Below are positions 13,101-25,549 of a DNA stretch of 64,000 nt, piece by piece. This stretch comes from Platycnemis pennipes (lineage: Eukaryota > Arthropoda > Insecta > Odonata > Platycnemididae). The number at the start of each line of letters is the position of its first letter. The first letter of the stretch is position 1. The stretch is from the NCBI GenBank assembly GCA_933228895.1, contig OW121856.1, forward strand, positions 114,551,163-114,615,162, in the 5' to 3' direction. Position numbers and translations under genes: made by a program. The notes beneath the pieces were generated by a model. That model ran no database searches. It was not told the DNA's origin and saw only the letters and a list, made by a program, of their open reading frames with translations.

Positions 13101-16100
13101 GGTTTTCTCCTTAAGTATGCAACATTGGAGGAATGCGACACACACCTCCATCTTCATTTTAAAACTTCTAACGCAAATCCATTAACGTCATAACACTTGC
13201 CCATGCCACAACACTTTATTTTATATTTTTGAAAACGTGTTCGGAGTGAAGGTGGAAACACCGAACGACATATGCATTGAGTAGAATGAGATCAAGTTCA
13301 GTATTGATGGCAGCAGTTTAGTTTTTGCTGCTACTTCTACACACTTACACTTGTTAGTGCGTGGATTTTTGTCTAATTTTCGAAGAAAGTTGAGCTTTGC
13401 AATCAATCGTTTTCTTCCCACCTCTAGCCTTCTGGCCATGGCTAATGCTAAGCACTTGACTCACATTTGAAATGTCCGTAAGTATTGGTGCTCGCGTAGT
13501 TTTGATGCCCAGTCCACTCTTGTAAAACAAATGAACATGTCAATAAAATGCAATGGGCTTCTGGGTGCCCTTTTAATTCTTCATAAACCATTTTTTTACC
13601 ATATTATCCCTATTTTTGTAAGCGTAAACGTACTTTTTAACGCAAGATTTAAACCTTTCGTGAGATATCCATCGTCAAATCAACCCTTACAGAGATTATT
13701 TTCTTGAGACAAATTTGGTTTTTCTTCCTCTGAATGTGCTAAAGAGGTAACCAAAACATGCTAACATGTATTATTTACATGAACTGCGATGTGGACCTGA
13801 GGAAACGAACGTGATGACGAGGAAAACGTGCTATCAAGGAACGCACTAACGAGAGTTCACTGTATAGCGTAATTATCACAATTATTCGAGATCTTGAATT
13901 TTTTCAACACAAGTATTCGAAGTCTCGAATATGAATTTGAGGTATTCGAGTATGGCGGCTAGTATTCGCACTATTCGCTAGTATCTCTAGTTTTTTTATG
14001 GATATGGACACGTGCTCTAAGGTATAGCGTGGCATGAGTTCACTTTCTATCCCAAGCCATGTGGTCGGCTTGTACCTACGTTCTACTTCTATACTATTTT
14101 GCGTGACAATGATTGCTTATTGGTGTGGTTACATACAAACTTCAGAATATTTATGAAAGATGTAATTTTTTTGTCATATCTTATGGATATAAAGACTGAA
14201 TTTAACGTTTTTGCTATATGAAGGCACGGCTCAGTGCATTATTTATTTCTTTCACATCATTTTGTATGCTTTTTAAGCAAAATTCACTGCGAGTATTTCA
14301 CTATTCTTACTGTTTTCAGTGTAAGGAGGATTCACTCAAACTTATGCATAAATCGTAGTTGAAGCAACATCATCATATTTCAATTGGTTTACTGCAGCAC
14401 TCCATTCGGCCCTATTCAGTGTTAATTCCCTCACACCCTGCTATGTTTCCTCTTTCACGTCCTTCTTTATTTGCCCTATATATTTGTTTCACAAACTCCC
14501 TCTCCAGATCTTCATTGTCCTCTTCGCTCTCCGTCCTCTTTTTCACTTGCCTCACTTTCATCAGAGCACGGCACTACACCTTCGTCGACATTTACGACGG
14601 CATCAAATGAAACGTCTCGAATGCTTAGCTTGCCCATCAGCTCCTCTCAATCTCCTCCCCTGACTTGCATTCACTTCACAATTGGATTCAGTTTCATTAA
14701 ACCCTGCCCTAGCGAAGTAATGTCTTATTGTAGTGAGCAGAACGGCATCCCAACAAAGACAAGGATGCTGCCAGTAGCATGGAGAATGTCCCATCTGAGA
14801 AGAGTTGGGTTGCTGGTTCCCTGCACCCTTCCAAGTTAATACTGCACCAATTGTCGTCGGCACACCCTCTCTATGTGGAATATGACTCCCTGGTCTGCTG
14901 TAGCCGACTTATGCAGTTAGGCGGGAAGAAAACCACCATTTCTTACATTTATAGCCTCCGATTTGTGGGCCGAGCAGCTATCAACAAACAACAGAATTTT
15001 TTGACCTCCTATTTGAGCTTCTACTCCAATTCCCGAGATATCTCAGCGTTCATCCAAGAATTTGTGTTCGTAGGGGCATGGTAGTTGTCGTATATTTTTT
15101 AAAAAATTAGTTTTGTTGGATTTTCCAATTAAAAGCTGAGGTAATTTCACTGAACCATCGCTGTTGGCATAAAATAGCATAATAAATCTCTATTGTAGAA
15201 AAATTGTTTCATCAGCGTTGACAATGTCTTTCGGTTCGTATTGCCTGATCAGCTTTGGAAACTTTTGCCTCTAATTTCTCTCAAATCAGGATCTACTGAT
15301 GCCTCAACCCCAGAGTGTTTTGTGGTGCCCAAGTTCCACCTTCTTTCTTCTTCTACTGTAAGTTCAATGAACCACAATTAACGCATGCAGAGACGCCAGA
15401 AACATAATTTTCCCCCTTGACACTCTTACATGTACAATAGCCAATTTAGGTGCGCTTTTATGTCACCTTTATGAACTCGTAAGTTGTCAATTGAAGCAGA
15501 GCATACAATATTTAGCTCAACATATCTATGTCAGGCTTCTACACAGCATATCCATTTGCCGTACGTCTACCTAAAAATACTGCGCATTACATTTTTTTGA
15601 CTGCTGACGTTGTGTGTGCAGCAAATGCTTGCGATACGTCCAACCTCTTGCGGCATCGCTAATCCAGTCTTTGTGACCACGCTGTCTGCAGCAAACCTAT
15701 AATAAAGCAACAGTATAACACGGCAAAAATGAAAGGAAACAATAATGACATGCGTACTTATTTGCTTATGTCACGAAAATTAGTGAAAAACGATCATGTT
15801 GATACATAAAATTCCATGAAAGACAAGCACCCATTTTTTAACGAATGTTTAGGAAAACAGGAAACAGATTTCAAGAGAAAATGACAGGTCACGTACTTCT
15901 GAAAAAAAAACTGCGTTCGATGAGAAAAAATTCGTCCTACAGGGGTCAACCAGTGCTCATGGGACTGGCTCTTCACCTCGTTGTCGTGAGGTTCTCGTTG
16001 TATGGGAGTTCGTTGTAAGGGAGTCAAAATGCATGCTTTTTGATGGCAGCTTGACCAACTCCATTTGCTCGTTAATCGGAGGTGCTCGTTGTAAGGGAGT

Positions 16101-19100
16101 TCACTAACGGGAGGTTTCACTGTATTCATATTACTGTACATTAAAAAAAAATATGATATAATTTTTTCGATCAAAGCCTGTTGAGGACAGGTAGTGTATA
16201 TTAGCAGGGTTTATAGGAACCTGGAAATGTCTGGGAAAATGAAAATGGCCATGGAAATCCTGGAAAAGTCAGGGAATTTAACGTGTGGTCAGGGAAAAAT
16301 CACAAAATGTTTAAATTTATCGCCTGAAAATGCCAAGAGATGAAAAACTGCACATAGGAGCGGAGGAGGAGGAGGGTGAAGGGGAGGGGACGGCTGGCCT
16401 CAGGCCGGCTTCGCTGTGGAGGAGGCAGCCCAGGGGCCCTATTCTGGTTCATTCTGGTTCTTTCTGGCTATAGCCTGCATGATTTGGTGAATAGATTGGC
16501 AAAAGGTGTGCCATTCATATTTTCATTTTCATTCCCTAGCGATTTCACCAGGAATGCTTCGCTTGGTCCGTCTGGCGAGGAAAAAGTTATTCTCAGTCAA
16601 ATTTGAAGTCACTTAGCCAAATTTGTAGAAGGATGTGAGAAAGAAAAAATCAAGATCAATTCAAATAACTACTTTAACATGACATCAGGTTTGAAGGAAA
16701 AGCCAGGTTAGCCTTCTTTGCATATACGAGGTCTGTTCAAAAAATACGCGGACTGACGTCATAAAACAAAATGTACTTTATTTAGAAGTTACATGTCTGG
16801 GTTCCCTTCAAAGTACTCTCTTCCCCAATGCACACACTTATTCCAATGGTATTACCACTTGTAGAAATACTACTGGTATGTTTCTTTTGTAATTTCCTTC
16901 AGCTCTTTCGTCGCATTTGCCGTAATCTCGGGAATGGTCCCAAATTTTCTTCCTTTCAAGGGTCTTTAGAGTTTGGGGGACAAGAAAAATTCACAAGGAA
17001 CAAGGTCAGTTCAGTAGGGGGGTGGAGAAGCCTGTTATGATCTTTTACAAGAAGTTTTCATCTTCTTCTGAACGATCAAGCACTTCCTGACAAACCTGGA
17101 CACGATTGGCTTTTTGGTCGTCCGTCATCATGCATGGTAAAAATTTCGCATTGCACCTTCAATGTTGTGGCCAATATCTCGTAACTAGATCCAACTGATA
17201 TCCCTCACTCTTCAGCAAGCTCCCTGACGGTCAAACGTCAACTTGTCCGCACCAAGGTGTTGAATTTGTCGACATGTGGGTCGTCATTTGACTTGGAAGG
17301 ACGTCCAGGACGCTCATCGTCTTCGATCGACTGTCGACCACCCTTAAAACGTTCATGCCATTTGAAACATGCCGTACGCTTCATGGCAACATCACCGTAA
17401 GCCGTGTTGAGCATAGCAAATGTTTTAGCCGCAGACTTTCCAAGTTCAGCACAACATTTCACAGCAAGTCTTTGCTCCTTCAGGTCATTCACTCTGAAAT
17501 CTGACAAACGAAACAATCGCACTTCACTAAAAACCGCGGTGCTAATCAACAAATGAAGGTATCTCCAATCGGGAAACGGTGCTATTATCAGCTGATCTGT
17601 ACAAATCTAGCAACACCTAGTGGATTTCCCTGGAACCAACTGGAGCCGGGCAATTCAAACAGTCCGCGTATTTTTTGAACAGATCTCGTATTTTTCTGCA
17701 ATTAAAACCCTTTCTGAAGGCATATCAATGTAAGGAATGATAATTTTTATTCTGTTGACTTAAAGTTGTTGATCCCTTATTACTGGAAGTTCATATGATT
17801 AATAAGAAAAAAACCTATAATTGTTCATAAGTTTAGACTTCTTTGCTTCCTCACTACCATTTTTATCTCTATAAATGACCGAAATCTTGGAGTTTTCAGG
17901 CGCTCAAAAGTCAGGGAAAATCACTAATAATGGTCTGGAAATCCTGGAAAAGTCAGGGAAAATGAAAACTCCTATAAACCCTGATAAGTGTATGAAATTT
18001 TTTTCCTAATCTTACCAGTTAACAGTCATGAAATGCTCTGCATGAATGCGCGGCTAAATGAAAGAAAAGCCATGTATATTTACCGTTGCATTCTGGGAAG
18101 TATTTCCGAGACATGCGGTTGACGAAGGTGACCAGGTTGTTGAAATTCTTGAGGCAGTTCTGGAGGGCTGGAGAGGGGAGGGGGGCATGGAGGAGTGGGG
18201 CGAGGTAGGCAAAGACGGTGGCATCCAGGGACGAGGGGTGCGCCGTGAAGAAGTCTGCATCTCCCAGGCGCACGGCCAGAGCGCCCAGGCACACCTCTGC
18301 CTTGCTGAGGAGCTGTGCGGGAGACAGAGAGAGCGGCGGGTGAGCAAGAGGCATTGGTGTGCTGTCAGCGGAAATTAGGAGACAACGTGTGAGAGCTGGT
18401 GGAGAACACCACAATGTGATGGAAGTGCATCCTGTCCCACCACTGGAAGGACATGAAATGGAACCACATGTTGACTCACTTGGCCAAAAATAGATGCACA
18501 CTGGGAAGGGATCACCAAGAACAAAAGATGGAGCAACATCTGCAATCAGATCATGCCTTTCAAAAATTGTCAGATACCAAACAAAGCAAACATTTTATCA
18601 TGGACGTTTCTATTCTCTGATGAAATATGACAATATTCATTGGGGAAGTTCCTCATGGCCCAACTTAAGTACTTACAGTAAAAGAAAATTTTGTAAGGCT
18701 AAACAAACAGGCATCTTGTGCACCTATAGAGCATACTTAACTTGTTCTGTGTATTTATTTGATGCATGGTGCAATATTAGAGGAGACCTCCACATATCTA
18801 TTGTTTCACATCATTAATGAGACCAGAAATGGCATATTTCTAACTCATGACAGCATAGGTTACAGCTGTAAGAACAGTGACCCTATTGTATGGGAATCAA
18901 GGTCTATAATAAATTGCCAATGGCATTAAAAACATATCAACGAATTGGAATATATGCAAACATCAAGTAAAAGAAATGCTCTTAAATAAAGCTTACTACT
19001 CCATTCAGGAGTACCTTGATGACGCTATCTTAACCAATGTATAACCACATACATTTATACTTTTCTTAATAGACAGTGGTCTACATTAAAATCTTACCAC

Positions 19101-22100
19101 TTTGGAAGCCGATTTTTTCTAAGTCCTGAGTTGAAGGAGATATGAAAACACTGTCCGTTGGTGCAGAGGGTTTAGAGCTCTTTTGGCTCCAGCCTTTTAT
19201 TGGGAGTACACTTCACTCGAGAGATACCTTTCCTCAAGTGAACAGCAAGCCGCCTTGTCCCTCACTTGTGCCAGAGCCGCCCGAGCCATCCCCGCGGTCT
19301 CAGATCGGGAGGGGCGGCACGAGATAAGTTCCAAACACTGCTCACCACATTTCTAGAGGCAGCTTCATCGAAAATTATGCTCCCTTTCACTACATTGTCT
19401 GAAAATACCTAACATTTGTCGGGACCAAGACCTGAGGTTCGTAATTTAAAAACTTCGTTATTTTGCAATATCGAGTATGTTACATGTATTTAGATACCCT
19501 TTTGGTCAGGACTGAACATTTTGCTTTGCATAATCAAAATATTGCAATTTCGAGTTTCTACTGTATTCGTAATAGATTTGCATAATTTACTTAGTCATGT
19601 TGTAAGAAGAATATTTGTATAGAAATTATTCATTTTGCATTACTAGAGGGTAGTTTTTCAGTGTTCCATCATTGGAACACGAGGAAAACCCATTACCACC
19701 AGGAATAATGAAAGAATTTAAGAATAATTAAAGAGATTTAAAAATAGTTGTCTGACTCATAAAAAAAATTTAATAACATTATTTGGTATAAAAGTGAATT
19801 TGCCTAGTGTTCCATTTTTGGTACATCTCATAACATAAAAATGGTATGAGATATCTTTTTTCTTCAAATTCTTGTTTTATTCGATTGAAGGAACATCTGA
19901 AAAGATCACAAGATAGATGTGCGTGACTGAAATAAGGAACTGTTTACCCAAGGACACCATTCCGCATGCAAGGGAGTATACGAGGTTCCTTGCTCCTGCG
20001 CAAAATCCTACATTGGCTAAAAAACATACCACTTGGTGAACGTGAGGATAAAAGAAAATCAGAGGTTGATGAGAAATAAGCAATTTTGCCACCATCGCCA
20101 AACACGTGTGGGCAAAACGACATTAAATTTGAGCAGACCAAACTTCTGGCAAAAGAGTGCCCATACTTCCCTAGGCAGATCAGAGAAGCCATTGAAATTC
20201 AGAAAACATTGTTTAATGTCAACAGAGAGGACATTATTCCCTTCGTAGCACCTGGGAAAGTCATCAAAGAGTCAGCCAATCAGAGAACAGCACCCACACA
20301 GCCTACGGTACATGCACAAGGCTGAAATCGCACTCCAACGCCATCAACCTGAAGATGCTGACAGGATTGTCAGTGAAACTGTTGTCATCTTGCCAACCTA
20401 CACAGATGGAAACTAGGAACCATGCAGACAGCATCTTGTTATATTGTACCTTCTACCATAATAAATACATAAATTTAAGATATAATTGGTACTTTTAAGC
20501 CTCTGGCATAATTGGGTTAAATCTCTACAGTCATATTTCATCATTATACTCTATTTTGTCGCAGGATACATTAAAAAAATATTTTTTTCCACATCATTAA
20601 AAAACAGCGAATTCTTTTTGGGAATGAAAGAAAAATGCCTTGGGCTAATAGATGAGTATGCTGTGCCTTTTTGCCCCTAACCCAATGGCTGAACAATATT
20701 TTAAAGGTTAAATAACTAATGTTTTTCCAGCTAAAACTCGATTTCATGATTGTTAACATACTACCCCATGCCACATGCTCTTGCTTACCGGGTAAACTGT
20801 AGGCAACAAGAATATGACACCAGCTTTGGCATATTGTTGGTTCATTAAATAAAAAGGAAATGCATTCCATTGTAACAGGCTCAACTAGATGGAAGTTGAA
20901 TTTCGTAAATGAAATACTAACTTTGTTTCCTTCCACGGATTTGTTTTCTTGGTACATCCCACAGGTGCCATTATTATTTAACCAGTTACTATAACGTAAT
21001 ATCTTCCTCCGAAACTCCGCATTACATCAGGTTTCGTTGCCGTCATAATTGCCGGAGATTCGAGAGCTTTACTCCAGCCTCCAGCTCATCCCAAGCCTCT
21101 CACAGCATTTCCTGAGAGTATATGTTGAAAGGTACCGGCGATAACGGACAGCCCTGACTAACTTCCCTCCCTACTGAGGCCTAATCCTATTCTCCGTCGG
21201 CTACTCTCACTTGCGCCTTCTGCGCCATGCATAAAATCCGGATCAGTCTCCTGTCTCTCCAGTCTACTCCTATCTTCCGCAATATTTCCAATAACTTGTC
21301 CCACCTCACTCTGTCCAATGCATTTTCAAAATTAACAAAGAATGCAAATACATCCTGATTGTATTCTAGATTCCATTCCACTAGTAGTTTCATTACTGCA
21401 ATCGCATCCCGAGTGGCCCTCCACTTCCGAAATCCAAACATCCTCGCCTATAAAATCGTTTGCTCTCTTTTCCATTCTCCCATTGAGGATTCCAAGCACT
21501 AACCTTTGCCGATTGAGAAATCAAACTTATTGTTCTATAGTCTTCACATTCTTTAGTCACCCTCTTTTTCGGTATAGTTATCATCACACGGTTTTGACAA
21601 CATCCTCCGGGGCATGCCCCCTCCTCGTATATTCTACAAAAGAGTTCATTTTAGCAAATAGCTCAAACCTATTGTTTTCTCAGTAGCTTCTTTTATGCCC
21701 ATCTTTATCACTTCCCACCCTTCATCTATTGTTCCTCATCCCTCATGCATCTATCCACAATCTCCTGATATTCCTTCCTCTTCCCTCCAGTCAGTGCTCC
21801 TACATCCCACTTTTTTATTTTCCTTCCTACTTTCAACCTTTTTAGTCTCATCTCACATTTCATCACCACCAAGTTATGGTCGGAGTCGGCATCTGCACCT
21901 GGGAAACTATGCGAATTCTTTACGCTGTTCCGGAATCTTTGCCTAATCATGATTTAGTCTAGTTGGTACTTCCAGTATCCCCCGGCATGTTACATGTGTA
22001 CCTACGCCTAGGGTGGTGTCTAAACCACGTGTTTGTAATCACTAAATTACATCTCCTACAGAACTCCACTGCTTTCTCGTCCCGGTCATTTCTTATACCC

Positions 22101-24526
22101 AGTGCCCCTACTTCACTTCCATCCCTCCCTTCCCCTACTACAGTGTTCCAATCTCCCATAACTATTAGGTTCTTTCTGCCCTTTACTTTCCCCGATTAAT
22201 TCTTCCAACTGGTCATATAATTCGTCTACTTCCTCTTCTCTATGTCCCCCTGTCGGCATGTAAACGTGTACTACGACTACATTCGCCGGCTTTGCTTTGA
22301 TTTCGATGGCTAGTATTCTATTGCTTACCTGCTCCACATTCAATACCTTTTTTCCTAACGTTGCTTTCAATACAACTGCTACTCCCTGCTGGCTCTCTTC
22401 CCCTCCACTCTATATAACCCTGTACTTTTCACTCCAGAAGTCCCCCTGGTCTCTCCATCTTACTTCGCGTAATCCCAACAATTTGATCCCTCCCCTCTAC
22501 ACTTCACGCTTAATGTTTTCTAGTTTTCCTGTGCACATCACTATACCTACACTGTTTACTTGTTAAACAATCAACAACTGATTTCCTTCCTTATGCAGGT
22601 ATAGAAATCCCTACATAACTGCTGAAATACCAACCGGTGCACTATTCTCCACAGCAACCAAGCAATTGGATTGCTCAGAAACTCACAAAACCATATTCTC
22701 TCACAGAGTCATGCTACTTGGACATAAATAAGGAAGACACTGATATCATAGAAACTGAAACCAGTGATTGTCCATGTCAAGAAAGGTAAACCCTCATCAG
22801 TGTTAAACGTTTGCTGTTTCACTCCAAGAGTGGCCTCTTGCTCAATTTGATTGATTCTAGAATCATCACTCACTGCTATGGAACATGCTGGTTGGAGTGG
22901 AATGTTACCCTCTGTTGGCCAGAGTTCTCTCAGTTAATTTGTGTGCAGATGGCATCTCAAATGTATAACTGAACCCAAGCCGTGATTTTCTGAGTATCAG
23001 ACTCTTAACCACAGGGTAAGGCAACCCATACTTAATGAGTGGATTGCATTTTTGCATCTAGTGTTTGGTTTGCTGAAGTGCGAACTTTGGTTAAGGACCA
23101 TAGAGAGATGAGAAGTGCATTGTGGACCATGAATTGACCTCACCTGGAAGGGCAGTGCCCTAGTATAAGAGCTGGAGGGTGAGTCATGGTTATATGGGCA
23201 AAAACAATGATTTTTTTGGTCAATGTCACCCAAGAGTTTTCCCATCCCAACACTTATACTTGTTTGCAATAAAAAAGTGAAATGTTAATAAATCTACTGA
23301 AATGAGGTTCCATCCTCTAAGCAAAGAAAGATACTATAGTTAATGTAGTTACACCTACTTACAGCAGACTCTATGAATGTCAGGTCATCCACATCGAACA
23401 TTGCTTCCACCATTACTTTAGCTTCCTTCTCATACTTCCCAGGGTAGTAGAAGTTGAGTGGGAAAGGGAGAGCTTTTGCGAACCATGGTCTGGAGAGCTC
23501 TGAAAAGTTTTTCGCATCCACCCACCTAGAGGAATAAAAAAACACCTTCAGCACCATGGGAATAGATGAATAACAGCTACAATTTTCACTCATGAACTGC
23601 AAACACAATGATTACCATGTATACAGAGAGACTGGGAGCAACTTTTCCTGCAGCAGGTGTGTGTATGCAACAACGTCGGCACAATCTGTGTTCGACAGGC
23701 CGAAATCAGAGTTGTAATTCTTGAAAGAAAGAAGTTTATGTAGCTGCCTGAGATCAAAATTTTCATGAGAAAACAAATGGCTTGTAAGAGCTTCATTCCG
23801 AGGGAAGAATTTAGGCCACAAACCAAAAACTAGCATGAAATAGACCCTTAGTTTTACAATCAGTCGGGAGAAAATGGATCGAGACACTCAATACAAGTTA
23901 GGCAGTACACTTAACAGAACACTCGATACAAGTACAACAAAGGGATAAGTTAGTCCATGGGTTTCCTATGCTAGTATTACAATGCATTCATTGACAATGA
24001 GGAAAATCCTAATTCGTTCAAGGAATCCTTGAATGCGTGAAATACATAATTTTTCTATCATTCACCAACAGTTTCATCAGTAGCGCAAGTACGGATCTTC
24101 CACATATCATTTATAGGTAAATGTGAGCGAGAGGGTTACATCGTTCAAAATTTTATCACGCGAAAACGATGAAAGGAACCGACTTCATTCGAAAAGAATA
24201 GATAATAAATACTAACATTTCGGCGAAAATATGCAGCTATGTCCTGCAAATCGTCCAAGACCACCTTTCCGCAACGAAAAACGGGGAGAGTTCCTCTTGG
24301 TGTTCTAAAAGGATTGTTCGTGACATTCACCTGGAGATTGACGCGGGAAATTCGAGCCAAAGTCTGAAATAAAAGTTAGAACACAAATGAAAACAATAAC
24401 AGTACTTACTTCCTTTCAGAAAATAACTGCCTGTGGAATACCCACCAAAATCTGTAAACACTTGAAATCGATTGAGGGCAAGCCCCAGTCTCCTCCCCAA
24501 ACATCTAATTCCATTGTCCGACTCAT
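10125..24526 (-). CDS. Mtx1: metaxin-1, seven coding exons
   Basis: Coding exons on the minus strand: 24446-24526, 24217-24363, 23616-23719, 23363-23525, 18084-18312, 10354-10511 and 10125-10214. All introns are GT-AG and all phases match, giving 323 aa, close to the usual metaxin-1 length. The start MSRTMELDVWGGDWGLPSID is the canonical metaxin N-terminus. TNNPFRTPRGTLPVF is the thioredoxin-like metaxin domain, NYNSDFGLS and WWVDAKNF with RPWFAKALPFPLNF come next, and PSSLDATVFAYLAPLL is the GST-C-like domain. Exon 6 carries RRNQVFAGLFATIAMATYAF, the single C-terminal membrane anchor. An acidic tail ends in GDDS. Metaxin-1 sits on the cytosolic face of the mitochondrial outer membrane and works with metaxin-2 and SAM/MICOS components in beta-barrel insertion. 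Introns 4 (5.0 kb) and 5 (7.6 kb) are full of transposon relics. Confidence 0.93.
11000..14600. other. metaxin-1 intron 5, no gene recognised
   Basis: Mostly AT-rich sequence. At 11028-11230 a GC-rich repeat occurs in which TGACACACGTGGCGG-like and TGACACACTTGGGCC-like motifs recur. Near 12180 and 13890-13960 sequences with repeated TCGAAT/ATTCGA words suggest decayed short transposon ends. No coding exon is recognised. Confidence 0.4.
14640..15330 (-). pseudogene. Tigger/pogo-like transposase relic
   Basis: On the minus strand broken frames give ANSDGSVKLPQLLIGKSN, then QKILLFVDSCSAHKSEA and GGFLPPNC, then TIRHYFARAGFNETE near 14720. This is the order found in the DDE domain of pogo/Tigger (CENP-B-like) transposases: substrate-binding strand, second catalytic Asp in the VDSCSAH motif, the FLPPN motif, and the downstream helical region. 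Stops and frameshifts interrupt it. It lies in the sense orientation within metaxin-1 intron 5. Confidence 0.7.
16727..17688 (-). mobile_element. mariner-like element with internal deletion
   Basis: Terminal inverted repeats of about 28 bp (left CGAGGTCTGTTCAAAAAATA, right the same with one change) are flanked by TA on both sides (16725-16726 and 17689-17690). The interior encodes the N- and C-terminal parts of a mariner transposase on the minus strand, but the total length of 962 bp is shorter than the 1.25-1.3 kb of full elements. The catalytic middle is missing. Confidence 0.88.
16800..17552 (-). pseudogene. mariner transposase pseudogene
   Basis: Residues from 17552 to 17238 form the helix-turn-helix DNA-binding region: LKEQRLAVKCCAELGKSAAK, then FKWHERFKGGRQSIEDDERP and GRPS, the linker motif of mariners. 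A frameshift then leads to the second HTH remnant. After a deletion, the C-terminus FLVPKLKRPLKGRKF-like and the ending REYFEGN appear at about 17000-16800. None of the three catalytic acidic motifs of the D,D34D domain is seen, so it cannot transpose by itself. Confidence 0.8.
19416..19566 (+). repeat. dispersed repeat, copy 2 (first copy at 4403-4565)
   Basis: GTCGGGACCAAGACCTGAGG to GAGTTTCTACTGTATT, with the same order of words as copy 1 and small deletions. It lies in metaxin-1 intron 4. Confidence 0.6.
19570..21140. other. metaxin-1 intron 4, no gene recognised
   Basis: AT-rich. At 20160-20330 a piece reading CPYFPRQIREAIEIQKTLFN then VNREDIIPF on the plus strand resembles the end of retroelement polyproteins (an IREAIEI...NRE motif). 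It is too short to classify. Confidence 0.35.
21150..22570 (-). pseudogene. LINE (non-LTR retrotransposon) relic, endonuclease plus RT
   Basis: On the minus strand from 22566 down: APE-type endonuclease pieces (VVVVHVYMPTGGHREEEVDE, then MGDWNTVVGEGRDG and NLVITNTWFRHHPRRRYT, then DSDHNLVVMK with the SDH motif of the catalytic centre). Next comes the linker VGRKIKKWDVGALTGGKRKE. Reverse transcriptase pieces follow (ITIPKKRVTKECEDYRTISL, then FGFRKWRATRDAIAVMKLL and VFAFFVNFENALDRVRWDKL). The order is that of a normal LINE second ORF, but frames are broken and the YxDD region and 3' part are missing. It lies in metaxin-1 intron 4. Confidence 0.8.
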
Positions 24527-24724
24527 TTTAAAAAATGCCTTTCACCAATGAATTCATTCATTCTCTACAAAATTGTGCCCAACATCCTTTACTCTTATTC
24601 ACATTACAAATTCCATTCATATAATGGGTATTTGTGGCTACGTTTATCACCACGGCGACTGGCGTGGTCTTATTGGTCTACTGGCGTGGTATTCGACGGA
24701 ATATGATGCTCATATGAGGTGTGT

Positions 24725-24780
24725 GGTTCATGATCATGAGTGAATCGTTCAAGAATATGAACGATTCACTGTCATGAACC
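24725..24780. repeat. long hairpin (inverted repeat) upstream of metaxin-1
   Basis: GGTTCATGATCATGAGTGAA and the following bases pair with the reverse complement ending in TCATGAACC. The inner stem GTGAATCGTTCA/TGAACGATTCAC is 12 bp around an AGAATA loop. It sits about 200 bp upstream of the metaxin-1 start codon, so it may lie in the promoter region or be a small foldback element. Confidence 0.7.
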
Positions 24781-25549
24781 GCAGAATGGAAGGAATGGGA
24801 ATAGGACTGGAACTGGAACCGCGGAATGAAAAAGAGCGGACCAATTCTTACTTGAACGCCGTGACACGATCAACTCTTCTTCTATCGCGATTGAACTTAC
24901 GATCTTGTATTTATTCTCTAGATGTATTTGTCATGTGACCACTAATTTGATCCTGTATCTGACAGACCCTCGCTGTGTAATTTATATTAATCATCCTTTG
25001 ATAGATCACGTCATTCCTTTTATTGATAGGATTCCTATTTCGTCAAGAAGGCAAGAGAACAAAAAAACTGTATTTTGAAAATAATGGAGTTCCGCTTGAT
25101 CACTTGATTATGTTTTAACATGGCTAATGTGTTATATATGGGCATCTTCATCTCAGATTTGGTATAGTCAGCAAAATCATGTCCTCGAGGTGACCTTCAA
25201 CACTTTCCTAAAATTTACCTATGTGAAAGCAGTAGGGATTTCCTTGATGCATATTGATGCCTTTATCTGAGAACCTGAACAAAAAACATTAGTAGAGGAC
25301 ATTTACATACATTTGAAGCCATTGATTTATGCAAAATTTAATGTATTCAGTTACAGGATATATAATGTGATCAACGATTCACTATCCTTCCTGGGGGGTT
25401 ATTTTGTAATCTCACCTTTTTAATGACTTTGCGGGAAGGCGGGAGATCCGTTTCGCTCTCTTAATGATCGGCTCACGAACGGATCGTGAATTCTCGAAGC
25501 TTCTGGGGGGCTTAGGGGGGCTTTATAGCTCGGCGGCAGCGGCGCTTAC

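Larger units (their letters stand above)
16201..17987. mobile_element. non-autonomous DNA element with a nested mariner
   Basis: The left end reads TTAGCAGGGTTTATAGGA. The right end, read inward from the other strand, is TTATCAGGGTTTATAGGA. Both ends also carry inverted CTGGAAAAGTCAGGGAAA-type repeats. The flanks are GTGTATA (16194-16200) and GTGTATG (17988-17994), a plausible 6-7-bp target duplication. Without the mariner the element is about 0.8 kb and has no coding capacity. The superfamily is not certain. The CAGGG ends recall hAT elements, but hAT duplications are 8 bp. Confidence 0.6.

Noticed and set aside
18058..18378. 106-codon plus-strand frame over metaxin exon 5
   Set aside because: It is the complement of a well-supported exon with conserved metaxin sequence.
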